Part shown: one piece after another, positions 1 to 8,812 of the stretch
Layout: each line of letters begins with the position of its first letter
Position numbering within the stretch: position 1 is the first letter of the stretch
From: Bryobacterales bacterium
Lineage (GTDB): Bacteria > Acidobacteriota > Terriglobia > Bryobacterales > Bryobacteraceae
Direction of reading: 5' to 3'
DNA: 32,540 nt
Assembly (NCBI GenBank): GCA_003166475.1
Contig: PMVV01000200.1
Span: 1-32,540 of the forward strand
Notes under the pieces: model-generated
What the model was told of the DNA's origin: nothing
Databases searched by the model: none
What the model saw: the letters and a program-made list of their open reading frames with translations, nothing else
Position numbers and translations under genes: made by a program

Positions 1-55
1 CGTTTCGCACAATTCCGTATACACCAGACCCCAGCCGTGTAATAAGCTCAAACCA

Positions 56-1627
56 ATGCCCACGGATCTGCTCGCGCGCCTCGAACAATGGAAGACCCGG
101 TTTGGCGCGCCGGATATCCACCCGCTCCACCGGTTGCTCGGCCGTCTCGCCGGCCACCGCTTCCCCGATGCGGACTCGCTCATCCGCCTGCACGAGTGCC
201 TGTTGTTTCTGCGCGCCTATCCGGCCGATGCAGAAGTCCTGCGCCTCGCGGACGCCGTCCTTTTTTCCTTTGCGCCGCGCGTGGCCCAATTGAGCGACCT
301 CTCCGCATTCGAAGACGCCGCCGTCTCGGGCATCGCGGGCACATCGTTTTCAGCGGTCTTCAGCTATGAGGTCGCCCGCCAACTCGCCGCCCGCTACCCG
401 CGCCAGATCGAAATCGATTGGGAAAACTACGACCAGGCGGAGAAACTCGGCCCCGTGCTGCGGCGCTTCCTGCCGCTGGTCGGGGAGGATTGGCCGGTGG
501 AAGCGCACGTCCCATTCCGCGCCTGGGTGGATGCCGCGCGCCCGCCAAAGTCCACCGCTCTCGCATGGCTGCTCGGCCGCATCGCTTCCCTGCCCCTCAG
601 CCCGCGCGACCAGGCCGATCTCTACGAATCCCTGGAACTGTTGCTCGTATGGCGCATCGGCCCGCGCGCCAACCGCTCGCGCATGCGCCTGCCGCTGCGG
701 CAACCGTATTTCCACCGCCAGCCGCTCTTGCGGCGCGCCGATATCGATCTCGCGCGGGAACTCGATGGCCCGCCCCTGCCGGTCGCGCACCTTGCGAAGC
801 CCGAGGCCCGCAAGTTGCTCGACCTGATCCTGGATACGTCCGCCATGCGCTACCGCGAGCTATATGGCTTCACCCATCCGGACCCCCAGCGCGTCTTCCG
901 CGCGGACGCCGGCCGCGGCGTCGAAATCGTCTTCTTCGGCGTGCCGCCCCAGTGGCGTCTGCCGCTGCGCGCCTATCATGCCGGGATGTTTTTCGTCAAC
1001 GGTGTGCCCGCCGGTTACGTCGAGGTGCTGTCGCTGTTCGAGCGCGCCGAAGTCGGCTTCAACTTGTACTACACCTTCCGCGAGGGCGAATCGGCGTGGC
1101 TCTACGCGCGCCTGTTGCGCCTCTTCCGTCAGCTCCTGCGGGTCCGCTGCTTCTCCGTGGACCCTTACCAGGTCGGTCTCGAAAACGACGAGGCGCTGGA
1201 TTCGGGCGCATTCTGGTTCTATCGCAAGCTGGGTTTCCGTCCGCTCGACCCAGCCGCCGCGCGTCTCGTCCAGCGCGAAGAAGACCGCATGCGCCGTACC
1301 CCCGGCTATCGCAGTTCGCGCCGCACGCTGGAGAAGCTGGCCCACTCCTATCTGCTCTACGAATGCCCGGATGCCGACCCGGGCGCATGGGACCGGTTCA
1401 CCGTGCGGAATCTCGGCCTGCGCCTCGCCGGAATGCCCGCGGACGAATCGCCGTTGTGCCGCATCGCCGAGGTCGACGCCATCGTACGGGCCAAGAGCGG
1501 CCCCGACGAAGCCCGCTACCTGCACTTGATGCAACGCCACAAGCGGCTGCGCGCGGCGATACTCCAGTGGGGCAGGCTCTCAGCCTGCGGCGGCCTCTCA
1601 GGCCGCCCCACTGCAGCTATCGTTTGA
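56..1627 (+). CDS. GNAT-like acetyltransferase-fold protein, 523 aa, C-terminus encoded by a repeat element
   Basis: I do not recognise a named family for the whole protein. About residues 305-395 resemble a GNAT N-acetyltransferase core: a strand reading FFVNGVPAGYVEV, then GESAWLYARLLRLFRQL, and a closing SGAFWFYRKLGFRPL, which is the usual last GNAT motif (FY.KLGF). The N-terminal 280 residues are helix-rich with no motif I can name. No signal peptide or membrane segment is seen, so a cytosolic role is inferred; donor and acceptor are unknown. Roughly the last 20 codons are encoded by the hairpin repeat at 1566-1612, so the native end was probably replaced or extended when the repeat arrived. 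The stop overlaps the end of the convergent gene by 11 bp. No strong ribosome binding site precedes the ATG at 56. The gene call is firm; the function is not. Confidence 0.72.
   Translation: MPTDLLARLEQWKTRFGAPDIHPLHRLLGRLAGHRFPDADSLIRLHECLLFLRAYPADAEVLRLADAVLFSFAPRVAQLSDLSAFEDAAVSGIAGTSFSAVFSYEVARQLAARYPRQIEIDWENYDQAEKLGPVLRRFLPLVGEDWPVEAHVPFRAWVDAARPPKSTALAWLLGRIASLPLSPRDQADLYESLELLLVWRIGPRANRSRMRLPLRQPYFHRQPLLRRADIDLARELDGPPLPVAHLAKPEARKLLDLILDTSAMRYRELYGFTHPDPQRVFRADAGRGVEIVFFGVPPQWRLPLRAYHAGMFFVNGVPAGYVEVLSLFERAEVGFNLYYTFREGESAWLYARLLRLFRQLLRVRCFSVDPYQVGLENDEALDSGAFWFYRKLGFRPLDPAAARLVQREEDRMRRTPGYRSSRRTLEKLAHSYLLYECPDADPGAWDRFTVRNLGLRLAGMPADESPLCRIAEVDAIVRAKSGPDEARYLHLMQRHKRLRAAILQWGRLSACGGLSGRPTAAIV
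1566..1612 (+). repeat. REP-like three-stem hairpin element, copy A (intragenic)
   Basis: This 47-bp element has an outer stem AGTGGGG...CCCCACT enclosing two hairpins, CAGGCT-CTC-AGCCTG and CGGCCT-CTC-AGGCCG, both with a CTC loop. It could fold as a three-way junction. The same element recurs near 18255, 21308, 25749 and 29650, always in this orientation. Here it lies inside the 3' end of the GNAT-like coding sequence and next to the stop of the convergent gene. Confidence 0.9.
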
Positions 1628-4079
1628 TGCGGCTCTCCAGAATCCCAATATCCCCATCTACATTGTTCGCCCGGCTGTAGCCGGGATCCCTTTCCTGCAC
1701 CTGTTTCAAAAATCCAACCGCCGACCGCAAATCGCCCGCGTCGGAATACAAAGACGCCAGCACCCGATACACCATCAACGGGTTGTATTCCGCCGCGGTA
1801 GTGCGCAGCGTCAAAGCCTGCTGCAACACGGCCACACCCCGATCGAAGAGCTTTCGCTTCTCCTCCAGCGAAGGCTCCAGAAGATGCAGCCGCTGATAAC
1901 ATAGCCCCTGGTCCAAGGCCGGCCGAGGGTCGTCGGGAAACATCGCTGCGGCATCCTGGTAAAGCGCCAGCGCTTTCCGGAACAACTGGATCTGCTCGCC
2001 GGGTGAAGCGCCCGCCTCGCGCTTGAAGACCGCCGTGCCCGCCTCCAGCACATCCGCCCGCAGATCCGGATCGTCGCGCGACACGTTCCCGCCGATCAGA
2101 ATCTCGCGTGCCCGCGCCAGGGCCGCATCCGCCCCCCCACGCAATTTGTCGCGCTCCAAAATCAGCGCCGTGCGCGCATCGCCCATCGTCCCCGCTGCCT
2201 CCCCATCGATCGCGCGCGCCAGCCCCTCCCGCGCATCGGCCAGGGACCGCTGCAATCTGGCATCGGCGGGCGCAAATCCCACAGGGACCGTGGAGCCCCG
2301 TTGCAGATACTCCACGGCCTTCGTGTAATACTCTTTGCTGGGCGCGCTCCGGGCCATCGCCAGATAGGCGTCACCCAACGCCTCCAGCTCCGGGGAAACG
2401 TCCAACTGCCTTTCTCCCGCGCCCCCCGCCTGGACGCCCTCGCCGACTTCCAGCGCCCGCCGCAGGTAGGGCAGTGCCTTTTCCGGCGCGGGCGGATCCA
2501 GTCGCAGATAACATAGCCCCAGACTGGTCAGTGCAAAATAGTTGTCCGGATGCGTCTCCACCGCGCTGGTCCACAGGCTCAGATCGCCGCTCCACACGCG
2601 CGTTCGCCGGTACGACCAGACCGTGTAGCCGCCCGCTACGATTGCCAACGCGACACACGCCGCCACCTGCCCGCGCCGCTCCTTGGGGAAGAACGCGGCG
2701 CCCAGTGCGAGTAAAGCCAGAATCGCTCCCACGCTGGGAACATACTCATAACGGTCGGCCATCTTGATACTGGTCGGCACAAGGTTTGACGTGGGGATGA
2801 AAGCAATCCAATACCACAGGATGCCGAATGCCGCCATGCGCCGGCTCCGATCCTTCGCGCCCGCCAGCATGACCGCCATCGCGGCCAACCCGAGAATCAA
2901 CAGTGCGCCACAAACGCCTGCGAGGCTGATGGCCGGATACCGCGTCCAGACGTAGTAAGGGGACATGTGCGCCGGCGCCAGCATCTTGCCCGCATACGCC
3001 AGCATCGCCTCGAAAGTCAGATTGAGCGTCGGCAGCAAAGGCAGGCCGCCCTTGATCGCGCCGGCTTCCGATTGGGCCCAGACGGTCCAGGCAACGCCGG
3101 CTCCGAAGACTACCCCTTGCATCGCGAAGGGAGGGCCCAGCACCCGCAGGCCGTGGCCGCGCCCGGCCAGGAAATCGGCCAAACCGGCGGCGCGCGGAGC
3201 AGCCGCCACCAACAAAAGCGTACACCCGGCGGCCACCGCGATCAGCCACCCGCCGTGCCGATCGCCCTGCAGCATGCCGCGAAAAACGAGGGCCGCAGTT
3301 CCGCCGACCGCCAGGAGAATGGCGGCCAAGCCGAACGTGCGCGTCCAGATGGGCTTCGCCCCGCCCGGACGCTCCGAACAGAATTCGTAGGCGATGAAGA
3401 TCAACGGCGTGACAATCGCCACCGGCTTCGCCAAAACCGCAAGCAGTGAGAGCAGTGCGGTCGCCGTCTGCCGCACCCGCCACTCGCCAGGCGTGACCGC
3501 GGCTCGCGCCCACAAATAGGAGAGAAATGACAGGAGAATGAACAGCAGCGCCATCAGATCCTTGCGCCCCGAGAGCCAGGCCACCACTTCGGTATGGATC
3601 GGATGCGCCGCGTAGAGCACGCCGCCCAATGCCGCCAGGATCGCGGGCAGACCCAGCCGGCGAATGACCAGCATGACCAAACCGGCGCACACCATCGCAT
3701 ACAACAGTTGGCTGACCCGGAAAGGCACGGCATCGAAGGGCTTGCTCTTGTCCGCCAGCGTACGGTCCAACATCCAGGAGGTCGTGGTCACTGGGTCGAA
3801 GAAGCCGAAGTATGGCTCGTCCCAAACCGCCCCCAGCAGCGAAAAAGGATGCGCCACGTTAACGTAGGGGCTGTGTATCAAATGGAAAGAGTCGTCGAAG
3901 TCCAGCGGTGGAACGGCGAACGTCTGGGAGTAAATCGCCAGCGTCGACAAGACAATCAGCGCGGCTCCGAGGAAGAGAACCCGCCGGGAATGCCCGCCCG
4001 GCCAACCCGGTTCCGGAATCTCGGGAGCAGCCGGACTCTCCGGTTTTTTCCCCAGCCCGCGCCGGCGCTTTTTCGCCAT
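1617..4079 (-). CDS. TMTC-like GT-C glycosyltransferase-fold membrane protein with C-terminal TPRs
   Basis: An 820-residue integral membrane protein. Its basic N-terminus (MAKKRRRGLGKK) precedes the first membrane segment at about 33-52. Residues 60-63 (DFDD) follow that segment, as the acidic catalytic motif does in GT-C O-mannosyltransferases. HPIHTEVVAWLSGRKDLMAL (159-178) is the hallmark stretch of the TMTC/DUF1736-type family. About ten more hydrophobic segments run to about 490. The rest (about 500-815) is tetratricopeptide-like, with pieces such as NYFALTSLGLCYLRL and RVLASLYSDAGDLRSAVGFL. Family members transfer sugars from a lipid-phosphate donor to proteins at the outer face of the membrane; acceptor and donor are not known here. 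TAGGAG stands a few bases before the ATG, and TATATT upstream could be a -10 box. The 3' end overlaps the convergent gene by 11 bp. Confidence 0.85.
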   Translation of the reverse strand: MAKKRRRGLGKKPESPAAPEIPEPGWPGGHSRRVLFLGAALIVLSTLAIYSQTFAVPPLDFDDSFHLIHSPYVNVAHPFSLLGAVWDEPYFGFFDPVTTTSWMLDRTLADKSKPFDAVPFRVSQLLYAMVCAGLVMLVIRRLGLPAILAALGGVLYAAHPIHTEVVAWLSGRKDLMALLFILLSFLSYLWARAAVTPGEWRVRQTATALLSLLAVLAKPVAIVTPLIFIAYEFCSERPGGAKPIWTRTFGLAAILLAVGGTAALVFRGMLQGDRHGGWLIAVAAGCTLLLVAAAPRAAGLADFLAGRGHGLRVLGPPFAMQGVVFGAGVAWTVWAQSEAGAIKGGLPLLPTLNLTFEAMLAYAGKMLAPAHMSPYYVWTRYPAISLAGVCGALLILGLAAMAVMLAGAKDRSRRMAAFGILWYWIAFIPTSNLVPTSIKMADRYEYVPSVGAILALLALGAAFFPKERRGQVAACVALAIVAGGYTVWSYRRTRVWSGDLSLWTSAVETHPDNYFALTSLGLCYLRLDPPAPEKALPYLRRALEVGEGVQAGGAGERQLDVSPELEALGDAYLAMARSAPSKEYYTKAVEYLQRGSTVPVGFAPADARLQRSLADAREGLARAIDGEAAGTMGDARTALILERDKLRGGADAALARAREILIGGNVSRDDPDLRADVLEAGTAVFKREAGASPGEQIQLFRKALALYQDAAAMFPDDPRPALDQGLCYQRLHLLEPSLEEKRKLFDRGVAVLQQALTLRTTAAEYNPLMVYRVLASLYSDAGDLRSAVGFLKQVQERDPGYSRANNVDGDIGILESRIKR

Positions 4080-4232
4080 TGCTCCTACAATATATCAACA
4101 CCAGAAGAATCTTGCGGATGCCGAGGGGGTCGCGCGGAACGCTCCCTGCAAGCTTGTGCAATATCCAAGAAATAACTGTACAGCAGATTAGCTGTGGGGC
4201 AGGCCATCGTTTTTCGTGGCCTGCCGAGTTCC

Positions 4233-7200
4233 CTAGTGTTGCGCCAGGGTGGCAGCCGGCACGACCGCGGACAATGGCGAAATGTTGCCGCTTTGATCGA
4301 CCTCTTCGACGGCGTAGTAGTAGGTGGTTCCGGGAGTGAGGGAGTGATCGGTATATGCGGTTGCCGTTGCGGCGCCCACTTTGGTCAAAGTGGAAGGCGC
4401 GGCTCCCCGGAAGATGTAGTAGCCAGTGAGCGGCAAGCCGCTGGGCCCCGCGGACCAACTCAGCCCGATTCGTGAAGTCGAGATCGGTGTGGCCGCCAAG
4501 TTAATTGGCGGTGTGGGCAGCGCCAGGGTTGCCGCCGATATGACGGCGGACATCGGCGAAACGTTGCCGATGGTGTCCTTCTCTGCGACGGCGTAGTAGT
4601 AGGTAATCCCGGACGCGGGGGGAAAATCGTTAAATGCCGGGGCCGCAGCGCTGGCCACCTGGGTTAAGCTGGAAGGCGCGGTCCCCCGAAAGATCCTATA
4701 GCTGGCGACCGGCAGGCCGCTGGGTCCGGCCGTCCAGGTCAACCGGATTTGTTTGGTCGAGATCGGCGTGGCCGCCAGGCTGGCCGGCGCTGTGGGCAGC
4801 GCCAGGGTGGCAGCCGGCACGACGGCGGACAATGGCGAAATGTTGCCGCTTCGGTCGACCTCTTCGACGGCGTAGTAGTAGGTGGTTCCGGGAGTGAGGG
4901 CGTAGTCGCTATATGCGGTTGCCGTTGCGGCGCCCACTTTAGTCAAGCTGGAAGGCGCGGCTCCCCGCAAGATGTAGTAACCAGTGAGCGGCAAGCCGCC
5001 AGGCGATATGTTCGCGGACCACCCTACCGTTATTTGCGTAGTGGAGGTTGTCGTTGCCACGACGCCGACCGGCGCGGCCGGCATCGAAGCGGTACTGACG
5101 GCCATCTGGCCGGATGGCGTCGAAGCGCCGTGGCCTGTGTCCACCGCCACGACCTCGAAGTAATACGTTGTACTGGCGCTGAGGGACGTCGCGGTATACT
5201 TGGCACCCGTCACCGAGGCGACCTTGGTCAAGTCGCCGGGCGTGGTGCCCTGGTAAATCTGGTAGTAACCGATCGGTAAGCCATTAGGCTGGAGGTTCTC
5301 CTGCCAGGTCAGAGCGATGCTCGCGGTGGTAGCGGTCGCCGCCAAACTGCTGGGTGGGTTGGGCAGGGGCAGCGTGGTGGCGGAGACGACCGCAGTCATT
5401 GGCGCGGCAATTCCCTCTTCCATTGCTACTATCCCGTAGTAATAAGTGGTCCCCGGGGATAACGGCTGGTTCCTATAGGCCGTCGCGGTGGACGTCGCGA
5501 CGGCGATCTGCTGGAGATTTGCCGGTGAAGTCCCGCCAAAAACCTGATACTCTCCCAAGCCGGTAGGATCCACGGGAGGCGACCAGCTAAGGTCGATCTC
5601 CTGCGCCGAAACAGCGGTGGCAACCAGATTCGTAGCGGAGTCCGCCGAAGTCCGCAATGTCTGCAAACTCAGCGTTTGCGAAGGCGGTGAATCGTTGTTG
5701 GCAAAATCGAACGCTTGTACCTGATAGTTATACGGCGTATTACTGGCCACTGTGGAGTCGTTGAAAGACGGTGGCGTCGAATTGGCGATCCAGACTCCCG
5801 GGCAGGGTTCGCCGGCCGCCGGCGGAGTGCAGCGATAAACATTGTAACCCGCTACGCCCACATTGTCGGTGGAAGCGCTCCATGAAAGATGTGCCCCGGC
5901 AGTGTCGGCCGTACCGGTCAGGTTGGCCGGGATGGTTGGCGGAGTGGTGTCTGGCGTCGTGACCAGTTGGTTGTAGTAGCCAACCGCGGTAACGGTGAAA
6001 ACGCTCTGCCGATCGGCCGCGCCCGCCAGCACATTCTCGGTTTGCATGATATCGTAATCCGAGCAGCTTGCGGTGGTGCACGTGCAGTTAGTGGCCCCGC
6101 CGTTGTCGTCGGTTCCGCCGTATGTCTGTTGTGCAAACAGGTACACCGGGAATTGCGGCGCAAGATAAATCATCTTCGTGTAGTTCGCCAAAGCCTCCGC
6201 GGTCTCCAGGAAATAGTCGTTCAGGGGGGACCAGAAGCTGAAAGGCCCTCGGGCGCGGACCACGTCGATGTCCAGAACATTCACTTCCGCGGCGGTCTCG
6301 TCCTCCAGCCAAGCCTGGCTTATTGCAACCGGTTTGCCGGCAGCCGCAGCCATTCTAGCGATGGTCAACGAGTTCTGGAGAAAATTGCTATTCTGTACCG
6401 TATTGACCGGGAGAAGATGGAAGTCGATATAGTCCAAGGGCAGGGCAACGTAGGCGCCGATGTAGTTCAGCAGGCTAGCGGTTCCAACCGCCGGCATCCA
6501 AGTGCCGAAACCGGCGCCCAGCTTTGGGGTTGAGGACAAGTTTAGCGCTTGCACGGCTGCGATCTCTGCGGCAACCATCTGCGCGGCGTCCACCGGGTTA
6601 TTTAGATTCTGCTGGCCTGTCTGTATAGCCTCCGTATCGGGTTCGTTTGCGAGGACCAGATAATCCGGCTGCATCGCCTGCGCGATAGTGGCGGCCATTT
6701 GGGCGCGCGCCGCCATGTATTCCGGCCAGGTGAGCGGGCCGTAGAACGCGTTCATATTGGTCCAACCGGCTGCTGTGTCGTTGGAAAACAGGATCTCGTT
6801 GTCGACAATGAGCTTAAGACCGGCGGCCCTGACAGCCTGGGCCACCTGGGTATAGAACGTCAAGTACGGCTGCAAGGCGTCTGGGCTGCCATAAAAAGGC
6901 TGATACAGGATGGGAAACAAGACCGGCACCAGGATGGCCTGGACGCCTAGCGCCTGCAGCTCTTGCAATTGGGGCTGAAGGGTATACTGAAAATAGTTGG
7001 GGCTGGATAGGGAAGGACCCGTGTTGCCATTGGCCCACTCCAAATTGCCGGCGTACAGCGTAGCCCCGCCCGGCAGCGGCGTCCAGGTGGGAGGAGTAGC
7101 CAGTGCGGTGTTGAATGCCTGCAGATCGCCGTACAGCTCGTTATAAATCTGAGTGCAGTAGCCCGCGGGTGGGGGTGGCGGCGGCGGCGGTGCCGCAACG

Positions 7201-7382
7201 TCCGCCCTGCAGGGCGCATAAACGAGCGCAATGAAGGCCGCGAATGAAATGAAAGCCCGCCGTTTGAGTCTTCCCACCTGGCTCGTTCCGGCGGCCTCGC
7301 GCGTTGGTTTCACGATGAGGTAGCGACCGGATTGTTCCAATCGGGAAATGAAAGGTAATGAGATCATAAGCTCCTTCAACAT
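4233..7382 (-). CDS. Secreted glycoside-hydrolase-like protein with six C-terminal FN3 domains
   Basis: The start chosen is the ATG at 7382, which has AGGTGA five bases upstream; an in-frame ATG at 7445 would add 21 residues. A basic stretch RLKRRAFIS followed by a hydrophobic run and a proline tract looks like a signal sequence, perhaps of Tat type because of RRAF. Roughly 400 residues follow that read like a TIM-barrel glycosidase: LVLANEPDTEA resembles the acid/base NEP motif of clan GH-A, and LKLIVDNEI resembles a barrel strand. I cannot place a nucleophile, so activity is unproven. Six fibronectin type III domains of about 95 residues fill the C-terminal half, each ending in a YYYAV-like strand. 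Domains 4 and 6 are nearly identical in DNA. The likely role is an extracellular polysaccharide-active or adhesive protein. Confidence 0.8.
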   Translation of the reverse strand: MLKELMISLPFISRLEQSGRYLIVKPTREAAGTSQVGRLKRRAFISFAAFIALVYAPCRADVAAPPPPPPPPAGYCTQIYNELYGDLQAFNTALATPPTWTPLPGGATLYAGNLEWANGNTGPSLSSPNYFQYTLQPQLQELQALGVQAILVPVLFPILYQPFYGSPDALQPYLTFYTQVAQAVRAAGLKLIVDNEILFSNDTAAGWTNMNAFYGPLTWPEYMAARAQMAATIAQAMQPDYLVLANEPDTEAIQTGQQNLNNPVDAAQMVAAEIAAVQALNLSSTPKLGAGFGTWMPAVGTASLLNYIGAYVALPLDYIDFHLLPVNTVQNSNFLQNSLTIARMAAAAGKPVAISQAWLEDETAAEVNVLDIDVVRARGPFSFWSPLNDYFLETAEALANYTKMIYLAPQFPVYLFAQQTYGGTDDNGGATNCTCTTASCSDYDIMQTENVLAGAADRQSVFTVTAVGYYNQLVTTPDTTPPTIPANLTGTADTAGAHLSWSASTDNVGVAGYNVYRCTPPAAGEPCPGVWIANSTPPSFNDSTVASNTPYNYQVQAFDFANNDSPPSQTLSLQTLRTSADSATNLVATAVSAQEIDLSWSPPVDPTGLGEYQVFGGTSPANLQQIAVATSTATAYRNQPLSPGTTYYYGIVAMEEGIAAPMTAVVSATTLPLPNPPSSLAATATTASIALTWQENLQPNGLPIGYYQIYQGTTPGDLTKVASVTGAKYTATSLSASTTYYFEVVAVDTGHGASTPSGQMAVSTASMPAAPVGVVATTTSTTQITVGWSANISPGGLPLTGYYILRGAAPSSLTKVGAATATAYSDYALTPGTTYYYAVEEVDRSGNISPLSAVVPAATLALPTAPASLAATPISTKQIRLTWTAGPSGLPVASYRIFRGTAPSSLTQVASAAAPAFNDFPPASGITYYYAVAEKDTIGNVSPMSAVISAATLALPTPPINLAATPISTSRIGLSWSAGPSGLPLTGYYIFRGAAPSTLTKVGAATATAYTDHSLTPGTTYYYAVEEVDQSGNISPLSAVVPAATLAQH
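4241..4441 (-). repeat. Internal duplication unit 1 (FN3 domain 6)
   Basis: By eye, this 201-bp segment matches 4799-4999 at a constant offset of 558 bp, with about 12 mismatches and no indels. FN3 domain 5 lies between the two and is much more diverged. This points to recent domain duplication or gene conversion inside the gene. Confidence 0.9.
4799..4999 (-). repeat. Internal duplication unit 2 (FN3 domain 4)
   Basis: Partner of the segment at 4241-4441, about 94 percent identical by eye. The encoded domains share the peptides TKVGAATATAY and TPGTTYYYAVEEVD. Confidence 0.9.
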
Positions 7383-7458
7383 GTTCGTCACCTGACAGTG
7401 CCAACACCTGGAAGTATGTGATTCTTCAGACGAGACGGCTGCCATCTAAGGAGCTTAT
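7366..7458. repeat. Perfect 11-bp inverted repeat around the start of the FN3 gene
   Basis: ATAAGCTCCTT at 7366-7376 is repeated in inverse at 7448-7458 as AAGGAGCTTAT, 71 bp apart. It brackets the probable start codon and leader of the minus-strand FN3 gene. On the minus strand the inner arm contains a GAAGGAG that looks like a ribosome binding site. Pairing of the arms in the transcript could mask initiation, but this is only inference. Confidence 0.5.
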
Positions 7459-8009
7459 CGACTGAAATAGTTAATAGGGTTAGATTATCCGATGCCTGTT
7501 CTTGCCGGCGGCGCCTTTCAACCGATTGCCGCGAGAGTTGAGGTACATCCCCGGGCCCGGCGCTCGACCAGCCAGAGGACTGCTGAGGACAGCCTCGAAA
7601 ACAGTGCGGTGTACCGAGGCTCGGCCGTGCTCGCCTGTTTATTCGCCTGTTACTTACAGGCAGGTAGGTCTGGCCCAGTCGCACGCGACCAGACGGAGCC
7701 GGGCCGTGGGATCGGAGCGCTGCCACACTGCGGCGCTAGAGGAGCAACGTGTAACAAATTACGGCGACAGGCACAGAAGCGCGCGCTTTGGAAGAGGGAG
7801 GCAGGGGGATAAACGTTTTGAAGGTTTCGCCCCAACTGGCTCGGCCCCGCCAAATCATCATCCCATCTCTTGGTACGCTCCGAAGAGCCGTACCCAAGTA
7901 GAGCAACGCCAGGAAATCGCCAGCAAAGCCGCCGCAGCCTTGTCGGGCCAGACAGATTACGCAAATTGAGGCAGTCGGATGCGCTCGCGCCGGCCTTCGT
8001 CTGTCTCGC
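7459..8009. other. Gene-poor degraded region
   Basis: No credible gene was found in this stretch. Open frames exist on both strands but none shows a recognisable domain, and they overlap each other heavily. Plus-strand codons near 7812-7905 read INVLKVSPQLARPRQIII before breaking down. That faintly recalls the N-terminus of phage-type AAA ATPases, where a P-loop would come next, but no P-loop is present. A small hairpin GCCTGT-TACTT-ACAGGC occurs near 7647. I regard the region as remains of mobile or phage-derived DNA. Confidence 0.4.
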
Positions 8010-8295
8010 CCGATTACGCCTTTCAACTCGCCACCCACCAGCAGATCGCTCCCGGCGCCAGGTGCGGTGCGCATCGACAGCCTGGTGAAGACCCAGACCG
8101 CGCAGATCGTGCAGCGCCCTGCAGCGTGGAGGAGCCGACATCCGGGCGACCCAGGTCCTGTATCCGATGGCGCAGAAGGCCCTGGGAAGCGGGACGTATT
8201 GCCCGAACCGGCAGTCCATGCTGTGTAGCCAGAAGCATTGCAGCTTCTGGAAGCACTGCGAAGAGGAGTTCGGCGGCCGGGTGCGGCCGGCCTGA
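8010..8295 (+). pseudogene. Remnant of a PD-(D/E)XK (RecB/Cas4-like) nuclease, frameshifted
   Basis: Three plus-strand frames must be joined to read a nuclease C-terminal half. The first gives FQLATHQQIAPGA (from about 8020), the second VRIDSLVKTQTAQIVQR (from 8067), and the third VLYPMAQKALGSGTYCPNRQ followed by a Cys cluster, ending at the TGA at 8293-8295. The cluster C-x7-C-x4-C-x5-C (YCPN...MLCSQKHCSFWKHC) resembles the C-terminal Fe-S-type Cys cluster of phage and Cas4-like PD-(D/E)XK exonucleases. At least two indels, near 8060 and 8115-8130, separate the frames, and the N-terminal half is missing. Such genes usually sit beside recombination or HNH genes in phage-derived modules, which agrees with the HNH copies downstream. 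The pseudogene call is fairly safe; the exact family is less so. Confidence 0.55.
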
Positions 8296-8320
8296 ACTTC
8301 GTCACGCTGTAAACGCAAAA

Positions 8321-8359
8321 CCCCCGGCTCAGGATGCCCTTGCGGGGTCCTGGGCCGGG
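8321..8359 (-). terminator. GC-rich hairpin, terminator-like on the minus strand
   Basis: CCGGCTCAGGA and TCCTGGGCCGG pair with one wobble around a short loop. On the minus strand the stem is followed by GGGTTTT. No minus-strand gene ends here, so it may be a relic or may act as an insulator between the nuclease remnant and the HNH gene. Confidence 0.4.
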
Positions 8360-8404
8360 CGCTTGTCCTCCCACGGAAAACCGAGGTGATGGTGCTGAGG
8401 AGAC

Positions 8405-8812
8405 GTGTGCCGATACCACGGAGCGCCCCGTTGTCGCGCGGTCTGCCGCCCAAACGGAGAGTGCCGGTTCGGAAGATGCGGTTCCAGCCGGGGTCCGGAC
8501 AGAAGCCCGGATTACCTGGCTTGGATTCGGACGCTTCCGTGCCTTGTTTGTTCCCGCGTGAGCGGCGGACCGACCGTCATCGAAGCGGCGCACACGAACG
8601 CGCTGTGCTCCAGGGGAGTGGGGCAGAAGACGGCGGACTTCTCCGCCATCCCACTCTGCTCCTGGCACCACCGGGCCGGTCGGGACTCATACCGTCGGTT
8701 GGGCGAAACGTGGTTTGCACAAGCCCACCAGATCCATCTGCTGGAAGTCGTGCAGACTCTCAACCGCCGCAACGGCCGGCAGATCCCCTGGCCGATCGTT
8801 TCTTTCTCCTGA
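8405..8812 (+). CDS. HNH nuclease, Ref/DUF968-like, copy 1 (N-terminal frameshift)
   Basis: The 135-residue frame carries a complete HNH-type core: YLAWIRTLPCLVC, then EAAHTNA, then IPLCSWHHRAGRDSYRRLG, and a closing FAQAHQI. This pattern (CxxC, AH, C-x2-HH, H) is that of phage Ref-like and DUF968 HNH nucleases, which cut DNA during recombination or repair. Against the second copy at 9478 it lacks 5 bp near 8488, so the natural N-terminus starting at GTG 8461 is out of frame. The frame is open only from a GTG at 8405, with about 30 unrelated residues before the core. Whether the gene is expressed is doubtful, but the catalytic core is unbroken. It lies upstream of hicBA, and a roughly 380-bp duplicate lies on the other side. 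Confidence 0.6.
   Translation: MCRYHGAPRCRAVCRPNGECRFGRCGSSRGPDRSPDYLAWIRTLPCLVCSRVSGGPTVIEAAHTNALCSRGVGQKTADFSAIPLCSWHHRAGRDSYRRLGETWFAQAHQIHLLEVVQTLNRRNGRQIPWPIVSFS

Noticed and set aside
2746-3825. Long antisense open frame (359 codons) within the TMTC-like gene
   Set aside because: It lies inside a well-supported membrane protein gene, shows no domain, and is a typical GC-rich shadow frame. The same reasoning applies to the long antisense frames over 11993-12505, 21979-22677, 24449-25672 and 30501-31781.
7390-7404. Sigma-54-like TGGCAC upstream of the FN3 gene
   Set aside because: The matching TTGC element at the required distance is missing.
8321-8359. Rho-independent terminator of the plus-strand nuclease remnant
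   Set aside because: The T-run is on the other strand, so it would not terminate plus-strand transcription.
7736-8671. 311-codon minus-strand frame
   Set aside because: It runs antisense across both the nuclease remnant and the HNH copy 1 core, which are recognisable on the plus strand.
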